In this document: one piece after another, positions 9,565 to 19,465 of the stretch
Layout of the letters: every line of letters begins with the position of its first letter
Position numbering within the stretch: the stretch's first letter is position 1
Assembly (NCBI GenBank): GCA_002840055.1
Contig: PGZJ01000001.1
Location: forward strand, 472,895-536,894
DNA: 64,000 bases
Source: Gammaproteobacteria bacterium HGW-Gammaproteobacteria-11
GTDB lineage: Bacteria; Pseudomonadota; Gammaproteobacteria; Pseudomonadales; Pseudomonadaceae
Direction: 5' to 3'
Position numbers and translations under genes: made by a program
The notes under the pieces: generated by a model
Told to the model about the DNA's origin: nothing
The model's database searches: none
What the model saw: only the letters and a program-made list of their open reading frames with translations

Positions 9565-10554
9565 ATGTCGATGAAACACCTTCTGCTGGTCGGTTTGCTT
9601 GCCCTTCTGGCCGCTTGCTCCTCAAACGTCGTCCTCGACGAGTCGCTGAGTGAGTCCGAACTCTACCAGTTGGCACAGCAGGATCTGGATGCCAACAGCT
9701 ACGCGGCAGCGATTGAGAAGCTTCGGGCCCTCGAGTCACGTTATCCCTTCGGTCGCTTTGCCCAGCAGGCCCAGCTCGAGCTGATCTACGCCTATTACGA
9801 GAATATGGAGCCGGAGGCATCCAAATCGTCGGCTGACCGTTTTATTCGTCTGCATCCCCAGCATCCAAACGTAGACTATGCCTATTACATGCGTGGCATG
9901 GCCTCGTTCAACCGTGACCGGGGTATCTTCGAGCGCTTTCTGCCGCTGGACATGACCCGCCGTGATCCTGGCGCTGCACGTGACTCCTTCAATGAGTTCG
10001 CCCAACTGGTGAGTCGCTACCCGGACAGTCGTTATGCCCCGGACGCACGACTGCGCATGGTTTATCTGCGCAACCTGCTGGCCGCCTATGACGTGCATGT
10101 GGCTCATTATTATCTGAAGCGTCAGGCCAATCTGGCTGCCGTCAACCGCGGTCGCTATATCGTCGAAAATTTCCAGCAGACACCTTCGGTAGCTGACGGC
10201 CTGGCCATCATGGTCGAAGGCTATCAGCGCCTGGCCATGCCTGATCTGGCCGATACCGCCTTGCTGACACTGCAAATGAACTACCCGGAACACCCCAGCC
10301 TGAGCAGTGGCGAATTTCGCCACCATGTTGAGCCGGCCAAGGCTGAAGCCAGCCGCTTTCGCAGCATGACCACAGGCTTGCTGGACAAAGTGTTGACGCC
10401 ACCCTCGCGCAATCAGGGCACGCAGATGGAACGCGAAATGCAGGCACAATATCGCAATGCCCTCGACGCCCTGCCAGCCGATATCCGCGCCCCTGCGGAT
10501 GAAGCCCCCTCGCGCTCAATCTGGAGCAGAATCACCTTCGGGCTGTTTGACTAA
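9565..10554 (+). CDS. bamD: Outer membrane assembly lipoprotein BamD
   Basis: BamD is an essential lipoprotein subunit of the BAM complex that inserts beta-barrel proteins in the outer membrane. The N-terminus [18 protein letters not shown] is a lipoprotein signal peptide with lipobox LAAC. The mature part consists of TPR-like helices beginning [20 protein letters not shown]. At 329 aa it is longer than the 245-aa E. coli protein but similar to Pseudomonas ComL/BamD, the extra being C-terminal. It is followed immediately by a strong terminator. Confidence 0.96.
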   Translation: MSMKHLLLVGLLALLAACSSNVVLDESLSESELYQLAQQDLDANSYAAAIEKLRALESRYPFGRFAQQAQLELIYAYYENMEPEASKSSADRFIRLHPQHPNVDYAYYMRGMASFNRDRGIFERFLPLDMTRRDPGAARDSFNEFAQLVSRYPDSRYAPDARLRMVYLRNLLAAYDVHVAHYYLKRQANLAAVNRGRYIVENFQQTPSVADGLAIMVEGYQRLAMPDLADTALLTLQMNYPEHPSLSSGEFRHHVEPAKAEASRFRSMTTGLLDKVLTPPSRNQGTQMEREMQAQYRNALDALPADIRAPADEAPSRSIWSRITFGLFD

Positions 10555-10592
10555 GCATTAAAAAACCGGCCGAAAGGCCGGTTTTTTAATGC
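10555..10592. terminator. Bidirectional intrinsic terminator between bamD and nadE
   Basis: GCATTAAAAAACCGGCC, a GAAA tetraloop, then GGCCGGTTTTTTAATGC form a perfect 17-bp palindrome. The GC stem has A/T tracts on both sides, so it can terminate both bamD (plus) and nadE (minus). It abuts the bamD stop codon. Confidence 0.95.
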
Positions 10593-10612
10593 TGCAGACA
10601 TCAGGTTCGGGC

Positions 10613-12244
10613 CTAGTCTTCCGCGGCCCAACCCGATGTGATCGGATATCGGCGGTCGCGACCAAAGCCACGCTGGGTAATACGCGGCCCCACTGCCGCC
10701 TGACGACGCTTGTACTCATTGCGATCGACCAGCTTGACCACCCTGTGCACCACATCCTGATCAAATCCCGCTGCCACAATGGCACTGGCTGACAAGTCGT
10801 GTTCAACGTACAGACGCAGGATTTCATCCAGCTCAGGGTAGGCCGGCAACGAATCTTCATCCTTCTGATCCGGCGCCAACTCGGCAGAAGGCGGACGATC
10901 AATAACCCGTTGCGGGATCACCGGACCAAGCCGATTGCGGTACTCCGCCAAACGAAATACCAGGGTCTTGGGGACATCCTTGAGCACATCAAAACCACCC
11001 GCCATATCGCCGTAGAGCGTGGCATAACCGACCGCCACTTCGCTTTTGTTACCCGTGGTCAACACCAGCGCGCCGGTTTTATTCGACAGCGCCATCAGCA
11101 TTACACCCCGGCAGCGGGACTGCAGATTTTCCTCGGTGGTATCACGCGGCAATCCGGCAAACACCGGCTCCAGGGTCTGCATGAAGGCCTCGACCATGGG
11201 CGCGATAGGCAGCACTCGGTATGTAACCCGCTGGGTACGTGCCTGTGCTTCGGCGTCCTCAAGGCTCATGCTGGACGTGTAATGGTAGGGCATCATGACC
11301 GCTTCGACGCGGTCCGGGCCCAGGGCATCAACGGCAATCGCCAGGGTCAGCGCCGAGTCGATTCCACCAGACAGCCCCAGCAGCACACCTTTGAAGCCCG
11401 TTTTACCAATGTAATCGCGCACCCCGACAACCAGCGCCTGATAAACGCTGGCTTCAAGCTCAGGCAGTGGTGCCAGGCTGCCCTGACGCAATTGCACCTG
11501 ATGATCGTCATACAGAACATCAACCGGATACAGGCCCTCGACATAAGCCGGCGCGCGCAGCGCCACCACGCCATCGGCCTGCATGGCCACCGAGCCACCG
11601 TCAAATACCAGTTCATCCTGGCCACCGACCTGGTTGACATAAATCACCGGCATACTGCCTTCGCTGCAGCGCTCGCGCAGCACGTCTTCGCGCTCGGTCT
11701 GCTTGTCCATGTGAAAGGGTGAGGCATTCAGATTCAACATCAGCCTGGCTCCGGCGGCGCGGGCCTGGGCCATGGGTGAGGTTTGCCAGATGTCCTCACA
11801 GATACTCAAGGCCACCGGCAGGCCATCGACATCCAGCACGCAGGGGCTATCGCCCTCAGTGAAATAGCGCTTTTCATCAAACACCTTGTAATTGGGCAGA
11901 TGCTGCTTGCTGTAATGGGCCAGCAGGCTGGCATCGGCAATCACCGCCGCACGGTTGTAGCAATGACCGTCTTCCTGCCAGGGATACCCCACCACCAGAT
12001 AAATGCCCTGTACGCGCTCACACAGCTGCTGCAGAGCCCAGTCGATTCTGGCCTGCATGCTCGAACGCAACAGCAGGTCTTCAGGTGGATAGCCACAAAG
12101 TGACAGCTCGGGCAACAGAATCACACGGGCCTGCAGTTCATCACGCGCCGTTATGGCGGACTCGACAATGCGCTCAAGATTGCCCCGAATATCCCCTACA
12201 CGCAGATTCAACTGTGCCATTACAACGCGGAGGTTCGCGCTCAT
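10613..12244 (-). CDS. nadE: Glutamine-dependent NAD+ synthase
   Basis: This enzyme catalyses the last step of NAD biosynthesis, amidating nicotinate adenine dinucleotide with glutamine-derived ammonia. It has an N-terminal nitrilase-type glutaminase domain (Glu in LLPELSLCGYPPEDL, Lys in KQHLPNYKVF, catalytic Cys in ALSICEDIW). The C-terminal synthetase domain carries the ATP-pyrophosphatase loop LGLSGGIDSALT. The 543-aa length fits the glutamine-dependent class. The ATG follows AGGAGATGG. It is convergent with bamD and divergent from the PP0621-pilSR operon. Confidence 0.97.
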   Translation of the reverse strand: MSANLRVVMAQLNLRVGDIRGNLERIVESAITARDELQARVILLPELSLCGYPPEDLLLRSSMQARIDWALQQLCERVQGIYLVVGYPWQEDGHCYNRAAVIADASLLAHYSKQHLPNYKVFDEKRYFTEGDSPCVLDVDGLPVALSICEDIWQTSPMAQARAAGARLMLNLNASPFHMDKQTEREDVLRERCSEGSMPVIYVNQVGGQDELVFDGGSVAMQADGVVALRAPAYVEGLYPVDVLYDDHQVQLRQGSLAPLPELEASVYQALVVGVRDYIGKTGFKGVLLGLSGGIDSALTLAIAVDALGPDRVEAVMMPYHYTSSMSLEDAEAQARTQRVTYRVLPIAPMVEAFMQTLEPVFAGLPRDTTEENLQSRCRGVMLMALSNKTGALVLTTGNKSEVAVGYATLYGDMAGGFDVLKDVPKTLVFRLAEYRNRLGPVIPQRVIDRPPSAELAPDQKDEDSLPAYPELDEILRLYVEHDLSASAIVAAGFDQDVVHRVVKLVDRNEYKRRQAAVGPRITQRGFGRDRRYPITSGWAAED

Positions 12245-12380
12245 TGTCCATCTCCTGATTCAGAATGGGCATATTGTCTGGCATGCGCCTGTCGCTCGCA
12301 ATCATCTACCGCGCCGCGCCCCTTTGGTGCAGCTGCAGCATGGGCTACACTGGTCCGACATTGTCAACGGATGCCACCTG

Positions 12381-12605
12381 ATGGGCTTATTCAAACTGCT
12401 TGTTCTGATTCTGCTGATCGTCGCAGTGATGGTGCTTTGGCGTCGCTTCCAGGCCTGGCAAAAAACCGCTGGTGCCGAGCAGAAGCCCGCGCTGATGGTG
12501 CGCTGCGCCCACTGCAAGTTGAACCTGCCTGAAAATCAGGCCGTGCGTGAAGGGCAACACTGGTTCTGCAGCAGTGAACACCGCGATGCCGGACCCCATG
12601 ACTGA
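12381..12605 (+). CDS. PP0621 family small membrane-anchored zinc-ribbon-like protein
   Basis: This 74-aa protein has one N-terminal transmembrane segment (MGLFKLLVLILLIVAVMVLW) and a C-terminal CxxC / C-x-x-x-H type cluster (RCAHCKLNLP ... HWFCSSEH) that probably binds a metal. It matches the PP0621 family found next to pilSR in pseudomonads. The open frame extends upstream to 12153, but the start at 12381 fits the family and places the hydrophobic segment at the N-terminus. Its 3' end overlaps the start of pilS, indicating co-transcription. Function is unknown. Confidence 0.85.
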   Translation: MGLFKLLVLILLIVAVMVLWRRFQAWQKTAGAEQKPALMVRCAHCKLNLPENQAVREGQHWFCSSEHRDAGPHD

Positions 12606-14181
12606 TATCAGCACCGACTCCCAGCGTCCGAGAATACTGCGCTACTACAATATTTACCGTGTCATTCTCGGCTTTTTTCTGACCATTCTGACCAGCTCAT
12701 CACTGCAGGATGGCCTGCTTGAGCTGAATAACTCAGGCTTGTATGAAAAAGCCAGCTGGTTCTATCTGTTTATCAACGTTCTCATTGCACTCCTGCTGCA
12801 TCAGATCCGCCGTGATGTTCACCTCTTCACTCTTTCGGTACTCGACATCATTCTGCTCGGCGTCATCTTCTATTCGGCGGGCGGCGCAGGCAGTGGCTTT
12901 GGCAATCTGCTGATTATCCCCGTGGCCGTCGGCAATATTCTGCTACATGGTCGCGTTGGACTGCTGTTACCGGCGCTGGCCAGCCTGGCGATCATTTACC
13001 TGACTTTTTTCCTCAGTCTGTCCAATCCGGCCACCACCCAAAGTTATCTGCAGGTCGGTGTTATTGGCTGCATCTATTTTGCCGTCGCACTCTTTGTGCA
13101 GCGCCTCAGCAGACGCCTGCGGCAGTCCGAAAGCCTGGCCCAGCAACAAGCCGCCAGTCTTGCCAGCCTGGAGAAAATCAACCAGCTGATCATTCAACGC
13201 ATGCGTACCGGCATCATGGTGATCGGCAATAACCATCAGGTATTACTGGCCAACGAGGCGGCAGCCCGGATGCTCGGCACCGACATTGCCCGCGGTTCGG
13301 CGCTCAATCAGCTGGCACCCAGCCTGACCCAGCGACTCAGACAATGGCAGAGCAATCCCTCGATTCGTACTCAGCCCTTTCATAACCACAGTGGCGGGGC
13401 TGAAATCATGGCCAACTTCAAGCCGCTGATTTCCGAACGTGATGAAACGTTATTGATCTTTCTGGATGACAACACCCAGGTTGCACAGCAGGCACAGCAG
13501 CTGAAGCTGGCCTCACTGGGCCGGCTGACCGCCAGTATCGCCCATGAAATTCGCAATCCACTGGGGGCCATCAGCCATGCCGCCCAGTTGCTCAATGAAT
13601 CCACCGTTATTGATGATCAGGACAAGCGCCTGGCGCAAATCATCCAGCAGCACTCGCAACGCATGAACAAGGTTATCGAGACAGTGCTGGAACTCTCACG
13701 GCGCCGCGCCAGCGAGCCGCAACTGGTCGATCTGGGGCTCTGGCTGGAGCAGTTCAGTGAGTCATTCAGCCTGATCAATCCGGCATCGGACAACCTTGAA
13801 CTGACTATTGATCAGCCTGGCATCATGACACGTATGGACCCAGGCCAGCTTAATCAGGTACTCGACAACCTTTGCCAGAACGCCTTTCGATATAGCGGCA
13901 AAGCGGGCAGCAACAGAACCATATGGCTGAAACTGTACCTGCACCCTGACAGTGAGCTACCCACCCTCGAGATCATCGATCACGGCCCAGGTATTGCCGA
14001 GGAGCATGTTTCGCATATTTTTGAGCCCTTTTACACTACCGAGTCCTCAGGCACCGGTTTGGGCCTGTATATCTCGCGCGAGCTGTGCGAAAGCAATCAG
14101 GCGCGTCTCGAATACGAGCCACTGGTACCCCGCGGAAGCTGCATGCGGATTACCTTTGCCCACCCCAAACGTCTTGTATGA
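12586..14181 (+). CDS. pilS: Type IV pilus sensor histidine kinase PilS
   Basis: PilS senses pilin levels in the inner membrane and phosphorylates PilR. About six N-terminal transmembrane segments (roughly 30-190) lead into a PAS-like region (about 205-300), then HisKA with SIAHEIRNPLGAISHAAQLL (phospho-acceptor His about 320) and HATPase_c with GHGPGI-like DHGPGIAEEH and GTGLGLYIS. The open frame starts at 12547. The ATG at 12586 (MPDPMTDIS) gives 531 aa and puts the His near the position known for P. aeruginosa PilS; an ATG at 12598 is also possible. The gene overlaps the PP0621 gene, and pilR follows 33 bp later. Confidence 0.95.
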   Translation: MPDPMTDISTDSQRPRILRYYNIYRVILGFFLTILTSSSLQDGLLELNNSGLYEKASWFYLFINVLIALLLHQIRRDVHLFTLSVLDIILLGVIFYSAGGAGSGFGNLLIIPVAVGNILLHGRVGLLLPALASLAIIYLTFFLSLSNPATTQSYLQVGVIGCIYFAVALFVQRLSRRLRQSESLAQQQAASLASLEKINQLIIQRMRTGIMVIGNNHQVLLANEAAARMLGTDIARGSALNQLAPSLTQRLRQWQSNPSIRTQPFHNHSGGAEIMANFKPLISERDETLLIFLDDNTQVAQQAQQLKLASLGRLTASIAHEIRNPLGAISHAAQLLNESTVIDDQDKRLAQIIQQHSQRMNKVIETVLELSRRRASEPQLVDLGLWLEQFSESFSLINPASDNLELTIDQPGIMTRMDPGQLNQVLDNLCQNAFRYSGKAGSNRTIWLKLYLHPDSELPTLEIIDHGPGIAEEHVSHIFEPFYTTESSGTGLGLYISRELCESNQARLEYEPLVPRGSCMRITFAHPKRLV

Positions 14182-14214
14182 TTGATCACATGGACAGCAA
14201 ACAGAGTCAGGCCA

Positions 14215-15573
14215 ATGAACGATAGCAAGCAACCTCTGGTGCTCATCATTGACGACGAACCCGATATTCTTGAGCTGCTGGACTTGACCCTGCAACGCAT
14301 GCAGGTCAAGACCTGCAGTGCCGTCAGCGTGGCCGAAGCCATGCAGCAGCTGGAAACGCAACGCTTCGATCTGTGTCTGACCGATATGCGCCTGCCTGAT
14401 GGTGATGGTCTGGACATTGTCCGTCATATCCAGCAGCACCATCCGCACACACCCATAGCCATGATTACGGCCTATGGCAGCCTGGATACGGCTATCTGCG
14501 CACTCAAGGCGGGCGCATTTGACTTCCTGACCAAACCGGTTGACTTGCAGCGCCTGCGTGATCTGGTCAACAGTGCGCTGCGTTTGACGCCGAACACCGA
14601 ACAGGACAGTGGACTTGCCGAGGATGACCCGATCCTCGGGATTTCACCGCCGATCCAGCAACTGCGCAGGCAGATCAACAAGCTGGCACGCAGCCAGGCC
14701 CCGCTGTATATCAGCGGTGAGTCCGGCAGCGGCAAGGAATTGGTAGCACGACGAATCCACGCCCTCGGCTCGCGCAACGAGCAGCCCTTTGTGCCGGTAA
14801 ACTGCGGCGCTATCCCTTCGGAGCTGATGGAAAGTGAGTTTTTTGGCCACCGCAAGGGCAGCTTCACCGGCGCAGTGGCAGACAAGCCCGGATTGTTTCA
14901 GGCCGCGTCGGGCGGCACCCTGTTCCTTGATGAGGTCGCCGACCTGCCCATGGCCATGCAGGTCAAGTTGTTGCGTGCCATTCAGGAAAAGGCCGTGCGC
15001 CCTTTAGGCACCCAGCAGGAAGAGCCTGTTGATATACGCCTGCTCTGTGCCACCCACAAAGACCTTGCCGCGGAAGTGACAGCTGGACGCTTTCGTCAGG
15101 ACCTGTTCTACCGGATCAACGTTATAGAGCTGCGCGTCCCGCCTCTGCGTGAACGCCGTGAAGATATCCCCCTGTTGAGCAGACACATTCTTGCCAGACT
15201 GGCTGACCGCAACCAGATGCCAGTGCCCGAGTTGGCGCGTGAGAGTCTCGAGTCATTATGCAATTACCGCTTTCCCGGCAATGTCAGGGAACTGGAAAAT
15301 GTATTGGAGCGGGCTTTTACTCTGTGCGAAGGCCAGACAATTCGAGTCGACGATCTGCATCTTTCGGCATTGACCAGCAACAGCAAAGGCAATCCGTCTT
15401 CAAACCTCAACGAGATTGACTCACTGGAAGACTTCCTCGACAACATCGAGAGAACGGCTATTACTCAGGCACTCGAGGAAACCCGCTGGAACAAGACCGC
15501 AGCCGCCAAGCGCCTGGGGCTGACCTTCCGATCATTGCGTTACCGCTTGAAGAAGCTCGGCCTGGAAGATTGA
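14215..15573 (+). CDS. pilR: Sigma-54-dependent type IV pilus response regulator PilR
   Basis: PilR is an NtrC-family activator of pilA. The receiver domain has the acidic pocket IIDDEPD and phospho-acceptor Asp about 57 (CLTDMRLPDG). The AAA+ domain has Walker A GESGSGKE, the sigma-54-contacting GSFTGA loop and Walker B GGTLFLDEV. A C-terminal Fis-type helix-turn-helix ends TAAAKRLGLTFRSLRYRLKK. The frame extends to a TTG at 14182, but the ATG at 14215 (MNDSKQPL) gives 452 aa, close to known PilR proteins. Its likely target promoter is present in this window at 57811-57827. Confidence 0.96.
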   Translation: MNDSKQPLVLIIDDEPDILELLDLTLQRMQVKTCSAVSVAEAMQQLETQRFDLCLTDMRLPDGDGLDIVRHIQQHHPHTPIAMITAYGSLDTAICALKAGAFDFLTKPVDLQRLRDLVNSALRLTPNTEQDSGLAEDDPILGISPPIQQLRRQINKLARSQAPLYISGESGSGKELVARRIHALGSRNEQPFVPVNCGAIPSELMESEFFGHRKGSFTGAVADKPGLFQAASGGTLFLDEVADLPMAMQVKLLRAIQEKAVRPLGTQQEEPVDIRLLCATHKDLAAEVTAGRFRQDLFYRINVIELRVPPLRERREDIPLLSRHILARLADRNQMPVPELARESLESLCNYRFPGNVRELENVLERAFTLCEGQTIRVDDLHLSALTSNSKGNPSSNLNEIDSLEDFLDNIERTAITQALEETRWNKTAAAKRLGLTFRSLRYRLKKLGLED

Positions 15574-15583
15574 CACGCCTGTT

Positions 15584-16684
15584 CTACAGCGCCTGCAGTC
15601 GACCTGCCGGGTTATACGCGGCCGGATCAATCAGCGGTTTACTGCCACTGATCAGATCAGCCAGCAAGGCACAGGATGCCGGCGCCAGAACCAGACCATT
15701 GCGGTAATGCCCGGCATTCAGCCACAGTCCGTCATAACCGGGTACGGCGCCAATAAAGGGCACGCCATCCGGTGAACCTGGTCGCAGACCAGCCCACTGA
15801 GCCACCGGCTGGTTGTCTGCCAGATCGGGCAACAACGCCTCAGCCGAGGCGCGCAGGGACGCCAGCGCCGCATCCGTAGTACTGTAGTCAAAACCGGCAT
15901 GCTCCAGGGTACTGCCGATCAGAATATGGCCATCACGTCGGGGGATGGCATAGCGGCCATCGAATAACACCATGCTCGGTAGCCAGCCTGGCGCACGACG
16001 GTAAAGCAGCATCTGCCCCTTGACCGGTTTGACTGGCAAGGCCAACCCCAGCTCGGCCAGCCAGTCACCGCTCCAGGCACCCGCGGCCAGGACTACTGCT
16101 CCGCTCGGGATGCGTGCGTCGCCGCAGCGCACACCACAGACCCGTCCCTGCTCAATCAGCAGGCCATCAACTGGACTCTGCTCATGCAACTGAAAATGCG
16201 GGAACTGCAACAGGCGAGCGCGCAACGCGCGCATCAGCCTGGGGTTGCGCACATTGGCCAGGTCGGCCTGCCAGAGCGCCCTGCTATAACCCTGGCGCAA
16301 CTGAGGCACTTGGCGATAAATAAAGTGCTGGTCCACCTCAACAATGGGTTTGGCATGCGCGCAGGCCCACTCCAAAGCGGTTTTTTGCTCGCTATGGTCG
16401 AGCCACAACAGGCCACAGGGCGTGAACTCAGGATCAATGCCCGTCGCCTCAAACAGCCGACTGTTCAACAGCGGATAAGCGACCTGGGAAGCCTCGGCCA
16501 GCGCACTGACGGGTTCAGCATAACGCCATGGGTAGAGCGGCGACACTATCCCGCCCCCGGCCCAGGACGACTCCTTACCGGTCAGGCCTTTATCGAACAG
16601 GGATACTGCGTAACCGCGTTCCAGCAACTGCAGTGCCGTCAAACAGCCAATAACGCCCCCACCCACAACACTCAGTCGTTCCAT
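15584..16684 (-). CDS. thiO: Glycine oxidase ThiO
   Basis: This FAD-dependent enzyme oxidises glycine to iminoglycine (dehydroglycine) for the thiazole moiety of thiamine. The N-terminal dinucleotide fold is seen as SVVGGGVIGCLTALQLLERG. Other DAO-family regions are KGQMLLYRR and a C-terminal GHYRNGLVLAP that closes the flavin site. The start at 16684 (MERLSVV) follows a GGGCAGGA ribosome binding site and gives 366 aa. It is convergent with pilR, with only 10 bp between stops. D-amino acid oxidase activity is the main alternative, but length and the pilR neighbourhood favour ThiO. Confidence 0.9.
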   Translation of the reverse strand: MERLSVVGGGVIGCLTALQLLERGYAVSLFDKGLTGKESSWAGGGIVSPLYPWRYAEPVSALAEASQVAYPLLNSRLFEATGIDPEFTPCGLLWLDHSEQKTALEWACAHAKPIVEVDQHFIYRQVPQLRQGYSRALWQADLANVRNPRLMRALRARLLQFPHFQLHEQSPVDGLLIEQGRVCGVRCGDARIPSGAVVLAAGAWSGDWLAELGLALPVKPVKGQMLLYRRAPGWLPSMVLFDGRYAIPRRDGHILIGSTLEHAGFDYSTTDAALASLRASAEALLPDLADNQPVAQWAGLRPGSPDGVPFIGAVPGYDGLWLNAGHYRNGLVLAPASCALLADLISGSKPLIDPAAYNPAGRLQAL

Positions 16685-16887
16685 ATCCTGCCCCGTCAAT
16701 CCGCGCGCCAATCAAACCCGCCCAGCATAAAGCAGTGACCCAGGCATCGCCATGATTCAGAACAAGGATGAAAATGAAAAAATGTGTTAATAAAAAGCGC
16801 AAGTTATACCTTTGGACAGGTGTTCGAGAGTGTCACTCGCTGTGATTAAACGGTATTATTGAGACAGATTTTCATGCAAGAGGCGAC

Positions 16888-18375
16888 ATGTTAATGACCG
16901 CAAGCAACGTAGACGTTTTGCTGGTCGGAGGTGGCGTCATGAGCGCCACTCTGGGAATGTTGCTCAAACAGTTGGATCCAGCCATGACCATTACCCTGGT
17001 CGAGCGCCTGGACCACGTTGCCCACGAAAGCACGGATGGCTGGAACAACGCGGGAACAGGCCATGCTGGCTACTGTGAGCTGAACTACACCCCGGAAGCC
17101 CCCGACGGCAGCATCAATATTGATAGAGCCCTGGCCATCAATGCCTCCTTCGAGGTTACCCTGCAATTCTGGACCTATCTGGTAGAGCAGAAGATACTCC
17201 CGGCACCGCCGACATTTATCAATCCGACACCGCACCAGAGTTTTGTCTGGGGCGACAAGGACGCGGCGTTTCTGCGCAAACGCCATGCGCTGCTCAGCGC
17301 CCACCACCTTTTTGCAGAAATGCAATATAGCGAGTCAGCCGAGGAAATCCGCGATTGGATGCCGCTGGTGATGGACAAGCGCGATGCCAAGCAAACCGTG
17401 GCGGCTACCCGCGTCAACCACGGTGCGGATGTCGACTTTGGTTCCTTGACCCGCAGTATGGTCAAACATCTTGAACAGCTGGACGCCTTTGAACTGTGTC
17501 TGAGCCATTCCGTGCACAGCTTGAAAAAGAGCAAGAAAGGCCACTGGCGCGTTGCCGTCGAGGATGACAAATCCGGCGAAGAGAAAACCATCAATGCCAA
17601 ATTCGTGTTCATCGGTGCCGGCGGCGGTTCCTTGCCACTGCTGCAGAAGTGCAATATCGATGAAAGTGAAGGCTATGGTGGTTTCCCTGTAAGCGGCCAG
17701 TGGCTGGTATGCAAGAAGCCTGACATCGTTCAGCGACATCACTCCAAGGTCTACGGCAAGGCGCCGGTTGGCGCGCCGCCGATGTCCGTACCGCACCTGG
17801 ATACCCGCATCATCAACGGCGAACCGGCCCTGCTCTTTGGTCCCTTTGCCGGTTTCACTACCAAGTTCCTGAAAAAGGGCTCGGTCTTTGATCTGATCAG
17901 CTCGGTCAAAACCAGCAATCTGGCACCCATGATGGCCGTCGGACGTGACAACATGGACTTGACGCGCTATCTGATTGCCGAGTCCTTTCAGTCGCACAAG
18001 GACAGGGTTGCCTCCCTGCGCAACTTCTTTCCCCAGGCGACAGAAAAGGATTGGGCGCTGCAGGATGCGGGCATGCGAGTGCAGATCATCAAGAAAGACG
18101 CCCAAGGCCATGGCAAACTCGAGTTCGGTACTGAACTGGTAGCCGCCAAGGACGGCAGCCTGGCAGCCCTGCTGGGTGCATCACCCGGCGCGTCTACCGC
18201 TGTTCAGGCGATGATCGACGTACTGGAGCGCTGCTTCAAGGATCGGATGGCCAGCCCTGAATGGCAAAGTCGCATGCGCGAACTGGTGCCCTCCTACGGC
18301 CAATCATTGATCAATGACGCCGCGCTGCTGAAACAGGTTCGCGAACGCACACTGCGGACACTCAACCTGCACTGA
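16888..18375 (+). CDS. mqo: Malate:quinone oxidoreductase
   Basis: Mqo is a peripheral membrane FAD enzyme that oxidises malate to oxaloacetate and feeds electrons directly into the quinone pool, replacing or supplementing NAD-malate dehydrogenase. The FAD-binding start VDVLLVGGGVMSATLGMLL and the conserved TDGWNNAGTGHAGYCELNYT and LFGPFAGF regions are present. Its length of 495 aa is typical. The ATG follows AGAGGCG. It has its own upstream region (16685-16887) divergent from thiO. Confidence 0.97.
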   Translation: MLMTASNVDVLLVGGGVMSATLGMLLKQLDPAMTITLVERLDHVAHESTDGWNNAGTGHAGYCELNYTPEAPDGSINIDRALAINASFEVTLQFWTYLVEQKILPAPPTFINPTPHQSFVWGDKDAAFLRKRHALLSAHHLFAEMQYSESAEEIRDWMPLVMDKRDAKQTVAATRVNHGADVDFGSLTRSMVKHLEQLDAFELCLSHSVHSLKKSKKGHWRVAVEDDKSGEEKTINAKFVFIGAGGGSLPLLQKCNIDESEGYGGFPVSGQWLVCKKPDIVQRHHSKVYGKAPVGAPPMSVPHLDTRIINGEPALLFGPFAGFTTKFLKKGSVFDLISSVKTSNLAPMMAVGRDNMDLTRYLIAESFQSHKDRVASLRNFFPQATEKDWALQDAGMRVQIIKKDAQGHGKLEFGTELVAAKDGSLAALLGASPGASTAVQAMIDVLERCFKDRMASPEWQSRMRELVPSYGQSLINDAALLKQVRERTLRTLNLH

Positions 18376-18424
18376 GCTTTACCCTGCAGTCTGACCTGAT
18401 ACCAGGCTGCAGGGCATTGCCACA

Positions 18425-19465
18425 TTATTCCTCAAACGCCCTGATGCGCTCCGGTGTCGGCGGGTGCGTCGAAAGAAAATCACCCACCCCACCCTCTTCC
18501 GAGGCATCACTGTCCAGTCGCCGCATGATATTGGCAAAGTGCACCGGAGGCAGCCCCTGATCACGCATGAAATCCAGCGAGAAGGCATCCGCCTCGCGCT
18601 CCATGGCCCGCGAATAACTCATACTGGCAATCAGCGCCGGCAAGACCGTAGAAAGATCCGAGGCTGCTGACAAATCACCGCTGATGGCAAATACCAGCCA
18701 CAGCGCCAGGGAACTCTGGATAGCGCTGCGTAAACTGTGTCGATGCACCACATGGCCGACTTCGTGCGCCAGGATGGCAACCAGCTCCTCATCCTGCTCA
18801 GCCAGGCTAAGCAGATCATCGGTAAACACCACGATGCCACCCGGCAAGGCAAAGGCATTGGCACCAAAAGTATCACTATCGCGGAAAAGTACGGTCAGAC
18901 TTTGCTCGGGGTGACGCTCCGCAAGGGCCGCCAGATAGGGCCCAAAGGCGTCTCTTACCTCTGCCAGCCGCGTATCATCGAGCTGGCTGGGCGACATGTA
19001 CAGGCGCTCCATGGCCTCCAGCGTTTGCTTGCCCATCTCGACTTCCATGCTGACTGGAATCTGGTTGGCCACCACCTTGGATAACCAGGGAATGCCGAAT
19101 ACCAGACTCCCCGCCAGTACCGCCAGTACGATGACGGCACTGATCAGGATAAGCCGCAGATTGCCCTCGAGTCGCTGCAAGGCACCACCGGCACCGGGCA
19201 CCCCGGAGGCGCGGGCCAAGGCCATGAGTCCAGCCTGATCGGCCGACTCAAAAACCCCACCCTGCTCCAGACTCAGATAACTGCGGGCCTTGCCGACCTG
19301 CACACCCAAACGCAATGCGCTGGCGGCCAGCACCAGCGACTGGTCGGCATAGCTTAGACAAAGCGCCTGATCCTGCCGGGACAGCTGCGCCGCAAAGCCC
19401 TGGCTACGCTTGCCGTCAAAGAACAGCCCACTAACGGCCGACTCAGATGAAGGAGACGCCGACAT
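18425..19465 (-). CDS. M48 family membrane-associated zinc metalloprotease
   Basis: The protein has an N-terminal cytoplasmic domain (about 1-110), one transmembrane segment (about 118-140, LILISAVIVLAVLAGSLVFG) and a C-terminal peptidase M48 domain. The zinc motif is HEVGHVVH, and the downstream Glu ligand lies in the EREADAFSLDFM helix. The open frame begins at 19552; the start at 19465 (MSASPSSE) has GGGAGAAG upstream and overlaps the preceding DUF898 gene by 23 bp, giving 346 aa. Family members degrade damaged membrane or periplasmic proteins. The coupling to DUF898 implies a shared envelope role, with unknown substrate. Confidence 0.88.
   Translation of the reverse strand: MSASPSSESAVSGLFFDGKRSQGFAAQLSRQDQALCLSYADQSLVLAASALRLGVQVGKARSYLSLEQGGVFESADQAGLMALARASGVPGAGGALQRLEGNLRLILISAVIVLAVLAGSLVFGIPWLSKVVANQIPVSMEVEMGKQTLEAMERLYMSPSQLDDTRLAEVRDAFGPYLAALAERHPEQSLTVLFRDSDTFGANAFALPGGIVVFTDDLLSLAEQDEELVAILAHEVGHVVHRHSLRSAIQSSLALWLVFAISGDLSAASDLSTVLPALIASMSYSRAMEREADAFSLDFMRDQGLPPVHFANIMRRLDSDASEEGGVGDFLSTHPPTPERIRAFEE

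Noticed and set aside
16685..16887. TPP riboswitch controlling thiO
   Set aside because: No CUGAGA-type thi box or matching stem arrangement was found on the minus strand upstream of thiO.
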